DNA from: Tanytarsus gracilentus
Lineage: Eukaryota > Arthropoda > Insecta > Diptera > Chironomidae
Length of the DNA stretch: 64,000 bases
Assembly: GCA_038502055.1 (NCBI GenBank)
Contig: JAXRKN010000031.1
Location: forward strand, 186,001-250,000
Reading direction: 5' to 3'
Numbering within the stretch: position 1 is the stretch's first letter; every line of letters begins with the position of its first letter. The position numbers and the translations under genes are program-made. Shown in pieces: positions 51,201 to 60,200 of the stretch. The notes under the pieces were generated by a model that worked only from the letters and a program-made list of their open reading frames with translations, made no database searches and was not told the origin of the DNA.

Positions 51201-54200
51201 TAAGAACATCTTCAGTCATGTTCTGCAAGTGACGGGCATCATCATCGTTGTCGATAATTTTGCTAAAGTTGATAGAGAAAGAGAAAATTGAGGAATAAAG
51301 TTTTCAAAAATATTTTTAAAAACTTACAAAATTATAAAAAATATTCAAAAACAAAACAATTTAAATAATTTTGACTGAAATACCATTTTTCACTGAGTAC
51401 AGCACCCCTCTGAATATCAAGTCAAATATCATTGCACACACAACAGCATTCAACTGGCTTCTGACGCTGACAACTTTTCTTTTAATATGCCAGCGTCTCT
51501 TTTGAATGTTGAGAAGCACTTGGGGAAAAATAACGCAAATATTTTACAAGAAAAAAAGAGAAAAGTACACGCTGTGATATACCACGAGCACTGTTAATGT
51601 CGGCTCTCATTGACGTGGAAAATATTAATGACGTTAAGAACTGAAAATGTTTATTCGAGAAAATTTAATTAAATAAGCTTATTTTTAAGATGTTGACAGA
51701 GCGCAATCGAGTACTCATGATTGGTAAAATGAAGCACTAAAGTGTAATCTGAAGATGATCGTTTTACAAAGAACCTTTTGCAAATTGAGCTTTACTGAGA
51801 AACTGAAACTTATGTTGACTGTAAAATGAGCAACAAAGTATTAAATGGAATGTTAAAAGAACTTTGCGATTAAGAAGTGGAAAAATTTTATTTTCTATTT
51901 AAAAAAAGAATGTTTAAGTGACGCAATTAAACTCGTTACTTTACAATTTGATGCATGGGTTTTTAAAAGTCTTTTATTTTATTTCTATCATTGTAACCTA
52001 ATCTTTTAGGGTTTCGATCTTTTACTAATGAAAAATTCTAGAATAAGTTAATCAGCCTTCAAATTTTACAAAATTCTTTCAAAATATTTAAACAATATCA
52101 TTTATTTTAAAATTTTAATTGAATTCATTAAATAATCAATTTATGTTTTTAAAATCAATGAAAAGCTCAAATTCAATCGCTATCAACATCTAAAATATTT
52201 TCGTTACTTTACCGAAATTGAGATTTAAAAACAATTTAGTCAATTTTCTCTTCTTGGAAACTCTCGAAATATATCGATGATGATTTTGATTTGATTGAAA
52301 TTCAATAGCTGTTGTGAGGACAGAAAAAAAAGGTTACATGGCAACAAACAAACAATTTAAGCTCAATTTTGTAGCAGTTGAAAGTTTATGAAGCAGAAAA
52401 ATAATTTTTTATGTCTTTCTTTTCTTCTTTTTCACCACCTAAAATGCACTCTGCCGGACTTTGTATCACTCGCACCGCAATTCACTTATTTACGTAATTT
52501 GCACCAAATTTGTGTGTTGGCATGGAAAATTTACTCGTGCGATTTCTTATCTTAATCTTTAACCCTAATTTTACGTTATTGCATGATGTTTGTTTTGTAC
52601 ATTTCATACTCGGTTGGGTCGACCTGCGGCTTGTTTACATTAATTTAATTTAAATGTGATTTATGGGGCAAAATTATTCAACAAAAAAAAACTTAAAGTT
52701 CCACCAAAAATTTCCCACTTTGAGTTCTCGAAAGAGCTCAACCAAGGCGATAGAACCAGCGTTCAATGTGTTGCGGGTACGGGTGACCTGCCATTAGTAT
52801 TCACGTGGCTTAGAGATAATGTGCCCATAAAGCAATCAAGCGCACTAGGTGCAAACGAGCACGATTTACGCTACAATGGCAACGATAAGCGTCTTCACGG
52901 CGGCAATAAAGACAATAATAATGTTGATGACAATAATTCTATGATAATGATAAGGCAAAATGATGAGTTTACTAGTGCATTAAGCATCATAAGTATTAAG
53001 CAGTCTCATGCGGGACAGTATACGTGTCGGGTGCAAAACGACGCCGCAGTTGTTCAATATTCAGCCGTGTTAAAAGTCAATGGTAATTTTAGCTAAAAAG
53101 CACTTTTATCACCTGAGAAGATATTTCGCGTATTGTGAATCAACCAGTTGGAGAAAATGTAAAAAGATTTTGATATTGTTGAGGAGCTTTCAGAAAGCTT
53201 TTCTTAATTAAGAAAAAGCTCTATTTTTTATAAATAAACTACAACAACTCAATTCAACCCTGAAACTCTCGAAGGGTTAATTTTCTCACTTTCATCTCGA
53301 TAGCCTTCCAACTATCATGTTCTCCCACTGGGTGATCGCAGCATGTTGTTTGTCGTTGCTCTCTTTCACTTCCTTATCCCTCTCCGCAGTAGATGTTTAT
53401 TTAGGTACTTGTATGATGTTATTATACAATCATAATAACTTTTTCCCTTCCTTCTAGTTGCTTGCGAACAATTTTTTTAGTCTCTTATAATTTTTACACC
53501 CCCGTAGCTAGCTCGTGATTAGCTTTTAATTTGTTGTTTACAAATTTCTCAGTACTTTAAATAACTTTTTAAGTGTGTGTAGATGTTTCACTTTCTGGTG
53601 ATGTAGAAAAAATATTTTATGCTGCTATCAACATCTGTGTGGAAGCAGTTACGAGTAAAAGCGCCATTAAAATTCTCTGTAGTGCTTGGCGTTATTAACT
53701 TTATTATCATTATGATGCGGAAAAATGGGAAAGAGACAATTTCTCATTTTAAGAAGCTGCACATGGCAAATTAAAAGCTCATGATGTGTTTCTATAGAGA
53801 CTCGAGGGATATCAAATTTTTTTTTGAATATATTTATCAGGTTTTAAGCTTTCCATGACAACCTGAACAATCGCGAATGATGCAAAATGTAACAAAAATA
53901 ATCAAGGAGTGGAAATTAGTGGAAACACAAAAATAATTTATTTGCATGAAAATATTTAGCTTCCATCCCTTGATAATTATCACAAAATGACCACGCAATG
54001 ATTGTCATGGAAAAAAGCATCATCAGCATTATGCAACTCCCAGTTTATTCATACACGTTGTGTTCGCGGTTTTTTTCCGAAATCAAACCCTATAATTTCG
54101 AGAGACTCACTGTAATATATCAATGTTGGATAATTTTAAGCTTGGGGTGTATGTTGGCAACGTAATGCCACATTCAATGTGATATTAAAATTACATTTTC

Positions 54201-57200
54201 ATTTCTCCATCGCGAGCGTGCGAGAAAGTGTTATAAATCATAAATAATCCATTAATGAAAATAAAATGAGGACATACCAGGATATGGATTTGGAAAATTT
54301 CTGTATAAGTGAGATTATAATTGTATTAAAATGCAATTTAACGCGGAAAATTGTCATGCCAAGGATGAATCTTTCAGCATGTAACAAAAATTTACTTAAT
54401 AAATGAAATTTAAAAATATTCATAATTTTTTTCTCGTTGTAATTTAAACGACCCTAAAAATTATTCAAAATTATCTCCTTGAGACTGAAAAGCTGCAAAA
54501 ACCTCGTTGGAAAGTTTCCAAAACTCTTTTAATTCTCATTACTGATTTTTGCACCAAACTTTGTTAAATTATAATTTTTAATGTATGACAGTATCACACC
54601 GCATAATATTGACACATATGTTGTACGCTCTTTCATTTCTCTCTGTATAAGTGTGCAATTAACTGGGCATTTTAAATGCAATTTCAACATACACTGCATC
54701 CGTAATCATTTGGAAATTGCTTTTCTCGCCTATGTGTGTGCACATAATGTACCAACAAATTTTTAAGGGAGGGTTACCGAGAACAACAACAATAAAATAT
54801 GAATAGTATGGGGGTGGCGGTTGGTTGATGATATTGTATTGTGATAAGGGTACATACATGCAGCTGTATAAGATAACAATGCTCAATGGTGCTTATGAAA
54901 GTTTCGTTCCCATATCCGCATAACACGCTGGGCTTCTCTCGCGTTTTCGAGAGTGAGAGAAAAAATCAATAGATTTTGAGTGTGCCAGCACGAAAATGAA
55001 ACGACCACGGAATACAAATTGAAGATCAAATCACAAAATCAATTTTTCATGAATTCAGTTTGCGGGTGATTTAGGAGAGAACAATGGATTGGAAGAGGGA
55101 AATAAAATTAAAGCTTGTGACAGAATTTTTGCAAGTTGATTTTTCATATAAAACTTTTTCTAATTTTATTTTTAATTAAATTCTCTAACATTCCTCTTGT
55201 TAAAAACACTCATAGTTCCGCCAAAAATTTCGCCATTTAATTTTGGCGATGACATACAGGAAAGCATGCGAGTTCAAGTGATGTGTACGAGCACACAGGG
55301 AGATCAACCTTTCAACATCACATGGTATCGTGATGGGAAACCACTCAAAGCTGAAACGAGCGATTCAATTTCATCGTCTTATGGCAACTCAAATCATCCT
55401 CGACAGCACCAGCAACAACATCATATTTTCGATGAGAGAACAATCGAAATCAATACAATGCAATCGTTTTCGAGTATACTTACGATACATAATATCACAT
55501 CGCAGCATAATGGCAACTATACATGTCAAATATCGAATCCGGGCGGAGTTGTGGAATATACTGCCGTCTTATCTGTTTCCGGTAAAGGAATTTCATGATT
55601 CTCACTCTTTTTGCACCATCTTGCACAATTTGTGATACTCTGCAATGTGTGTCTTATGTCTCAAAGTTTCAGTTGCTGATACTGCTGAGACAGAAACTTT
55701 TTTCAATCACTTATGACTTATGTCACTAAAGCACACTTGATCCCGCACTCATTTTGTTCTCGTACACTGCACTATCAATATGAAAGTTGTGAACATGAGA
55801 GGAGATTTAGATTTCCGGGGACGGAAACTTTATCTTTAAGTGTTTTTTGCTTAACATATCATTAAATTTTTTGAAATTGAATCCTCAACCCTTTATCTTG
55901 CGCATTGTTTAAAATGTCGATGATAAGTAACTTCCTTCATTTCATGCAATTGAAATTTTCTTTAAAATTATTTTTCAAAATGAAACAATTTTCCTGCTAT
56001 TAAAACAATAAGTTTTATAAGTGCACTCGTAAGTTGAGCTTTTGAGAGTTTAAATACTCTCATTTTAAAAAGAGCTTTTAAAACTTAAAATTTTAATGAT
56101 TAAAAAGTTTTTCTTTCAATATCCTTTTGTTACAGTTAAAAGAAAACTTTAATATAAGCGAACTTTATTAAAAAGCGAAGTTTATTAAAAAAGTTCAAAT
56201 TTGGTATAAAATTTTAGGTTTTTCAATTTCCAATTTTAATATTTATTTTTATTAATTTTTCTCCATGCCATGAAAGCATGGATCGTGTCCCTTTATTTTA
56301 ACTTTTAAGATCTTGAAACTTTATTCATTTTTTATGTGAAGTAAATTTTTGTTATTTCAAAAGACAAAATTATAATCATTAATCGTCTCAACAGATGTTC
56401 ACGATTTACAAGAAAATTAAGTCTGACGGTTTCACAAGATTTAGGAAGAAAATAATTAAAATTGGAAAGTAAATAATTTTTAATCACCTTTAAAAAGAGG
56501 AAAAAAAATTAAAATTATCTCAAGATAAATAATTCAACTCAACAAAATTACCTCAAGAACGATTTGTTAAGGAAATATTTTGAGTTCACTTGAACTTCTA
56601 TTAAATGTTAAACTTCTATCTGTATTTACAATCTTCTTTACAACCACCTCACTGTTTCTTTCTTAAAATACAATTTATTTTCTTCTCACACTGCTTAAAT
56701 TTCATTCAACCAGAAGTTAACAATATTTTCTATCTTGACGACTCCCGCTGGAATTTTAATGCACAAATTCTTATCACTGCACAGAGAGCACATTTTTGTA
56801 TAGAATGACATTGCATACACTGCACTCTAGAGCACATTCACAGACGATTGCCAGAGCAGCAAGCGAGAGCAATTCAAGAAGCAAATAACATGAAAAATAT
56901 TTGTTAAATGGTGTATAGAGGAAAAAGTTGAAAGCTTTTGCGGTGGCTGCTTTTAGAAAGAGAAAGATGCAAAATTTAAAAAATATGAACATGAAAAAAA
57001 TAAGAGGTGTTCAAAAAATTTTTGCGCCATCATTCGAATTATAAAACTTGATTTAAAAGTCCAAAAATTTTTCATGAAAAAATCTTCTAATTCTCGATCG
57101 CAACTTTAATTTTCAATTTTTCTAATCATTGCAATTTTTCTTTAAAAAAGTTTTAAAAAGTAAAAAAATTGAAATACAATTTTACTTCATAATTGTTCCA

Positions 57201-60200
57201 ACCCACTCTGCTATGAACCGTGGGGATTTAATGACAAAATGAACAAAAGAAACCACAAAAAGTCTTTGTAAAACTTTTAAAAAGAGAAAGTTTAAAAAGC
57301 TTTGCTGAAACTTTAAAGAGAACTTTTTATTTTCAATGTAACTCCTTTTCAGAGAAGAAACACAAGGGATGAGTAATTTTTAAATAGTTTATTTTTTGAT
57401 TAAAATTAAAACTTATCAAAAATTATTTAAAGGATTTAAAGATTTAAAAATTTTAAACTATCAACATTCAACTTTTTTTTTAATACTAAGCAGAAACATT
57501 TTGCAGGTAAACAAAAACAGAAATGCTGAGTGAGTAAATTGCATGAAAAGCTTTTTGTCTGTTATATAAAACTTTTTTGTAGTGCTTTATTTAATTTGTG
57601 TGTGCCAAACAAACCAAATAACCTAGAGAGCACTCTTAAAAAAACACAAAAAAATTTAATTTGTCACGTCAATTTGAGTCCATTTTCAATTTATGTTCTC
57701 TTTTCACTCAGTTCCACCCCGATGGCTTATTGAGCCGAAAGATGAGAGTGCCGTTTTGGGCACGTCGCTGTCAATCACATGTAAGGCTGATGGTTTTCCC
57801 TCTCCAATTCTACAATGGAAGCAATCGCTGGGCGAACAATCGAGTGATTATCGCGAGTTGTCATACGGTGATGCTTCGTCGGGTGGTGGCATTGAGAGCT
57901 TTAGCAATGGAACGCTAATCATTCATAATGTAACGAGAGAACATGAGGGGCACTTTTTGTGTCAGGCACACAATAGCATTGGAGCAGGGTTGAGTAAGCT
58001 GATACGTCTAACTGTTCACGTCGGTCCTCATATCACTGTGCGCACCAAACAAGTCTCAGTGCGGAGGGGTGAGCGTGCGATTTTGCGATGCGATGCTGAC
58101 GGTGATAAGCCTTTGGATATTACATGGCGCTTCAAGAACGGACAGATCATTGGAAAGGCTTACGATGTCCGTTATGAGGTGAAGAGGAGTGACATGTCTA
58201 AGGGTGCAACATCTGAACTGACAATCCTACAGACAGCGCTTTCAGATCGTGGCGAGTACTCTTGTGTGGCAACAAATCAGTTTGGTCACGATCATTCTGT
58301 CATTCATCTGCAAGTTCAAGAGCCACCAAGTCCACCGCAAAATCTAAACGTCAAGGAATTTGATAGTCGCTCAGTGACCCTCACATGGCACAGTCCAGAT
58401 GCCACCAAATTCGATGGAATTAGTTACACAAGTGAATCTATACAGACAGTAACACGATACATATTGCAAGTGAAAGAAAGCCAAGAGCCGTGGCAAGAGT
58501 ATAGCCAAAAAGTAATTAGTGGCGATAAAAATTCGATACATATTGGAAATTTAAAACCCGCCACAAATTACCACTTCAGATTATTTGCTGAAAATAGTCT
58601 AGGGATGAGTTTGGCAAGCGATAGCTTACATATTCAGACGCAAGCTGAAAATCCCAGTGGACCGCCCAGTCAGGTGAGAATACTATTGAATAAATAAATG
58701 TTTTTTGCAAAAAAAAAATTACCAAATTTTTAACCCCTTAAAATGATGTTTACTTCACTGATAACCCTTGAGACTTTCCTTCCAACCTTTCTTTTTTTCT
58801 CTCAAAAATTTATCCACAGGTTAATGTTGATGCGATTAGTTCAACTCAACTGTTGGTAACGTGGCGTTCACCAGAACGTGATTTATGGAATGGCGAGATA
58901 TTGGGCTATGCAATTGGATACCGTAAGTCAGATGAGGCCAGAGGTGGAGGTGATCAAGCATATAATTATAGTCGAATGGGATCATCGGGTAACGAGGGCA
59001 ATGTTCATGAATTTAGATTGACAGGATTGGAAAAGTTCACTTCATATCATGTAGTTGTGCTCGCATTTAATGCGAAGGGAGATGGACCGCCATCAAAAGC
59101 CATAATTGCTCAAACATTGGAAGACACCCCATCGGCACCGCCACTAAAAATAACATGCTCAGGACTAACTTTTCAAAATATTCAAATTAATTGGCTTCCG
59201 CCTCCAGCAAAAAGTACGCATGGAGAGATTCAAGGCTACAAAGTTTCATATGAACCCTCGAACATCGCTAACGAGTACACAAATCGTGAAACGAAAGTCA
59301 CTAACGCATTAAGCACAGTTCTACATAACCTACAGCCATTCACCAATTATTCCGTACAGATTCAAGCGTACACAAAAGCAGGCGACGGAGTCTTAAGCTC
59401 CGCACTAATTTGTCGCACCGAAGAATCTGTGCCGGATGCTCCTGAGAAAATAAAGGCAGTCGTGACGGGAGAGAAAAGCGTCATCATCAGTTGGCTTCCA
59501 CCGCGTCGACCCAACGGCGTTCTAACGTTATACACCATCTTTACGAGGATATTGAATAAGGGACAGGAAATTAATGTTGAAAAAATTACATTGCCAGCAC
59601 AGAATCATCATTATGAAGCGAAAAATCTTAATCCAAGAGAGACATATGAAGCTTGGGTGACGGCTGGAACAAAATTAGGATCTGGTGAGTTTACGAGCTT
59701 TGAGAGCTTTCAATTAGTCATTAAAGCTCAATTAAAAATTTCTCTACAGGTCCATCAACCAACGTCATTAAACTTCAACCATCATCGGAAGTTCCCGCAC
59801 AAATTGTAAGCTTCGGTCAAATTGTCACTGTTTCGTGGCGTGTTGACGTAAAGCTCGCATGTCATTATGTTGGAAAGCCAAAGCCAAGCGCGGACTGGAT
59901 AGTAGAAAATGAAAGAGCAAAACAAAATCGCATGGAAATTGGCGATGACAATACACTGACACTCAGGAATGTGCAAAGAATTCACGAGAGTAATTATACA
60001 TGCAATGTTCGCAATTCACTTGGTATCGCACGAATTACATATCAACTACTCGTTCAAGTTCCACCCGGAGCACCACGATTACAAGGAACTGCCAATTCAC
60101 ACACATCTGCTTCACTCCATTGGCATCTTTCGGACAATGGTGGTGCACCCATAAAAAATTATTTGCTAACCTATCGTCGTCATTTCGGTGAGTGGCATGA

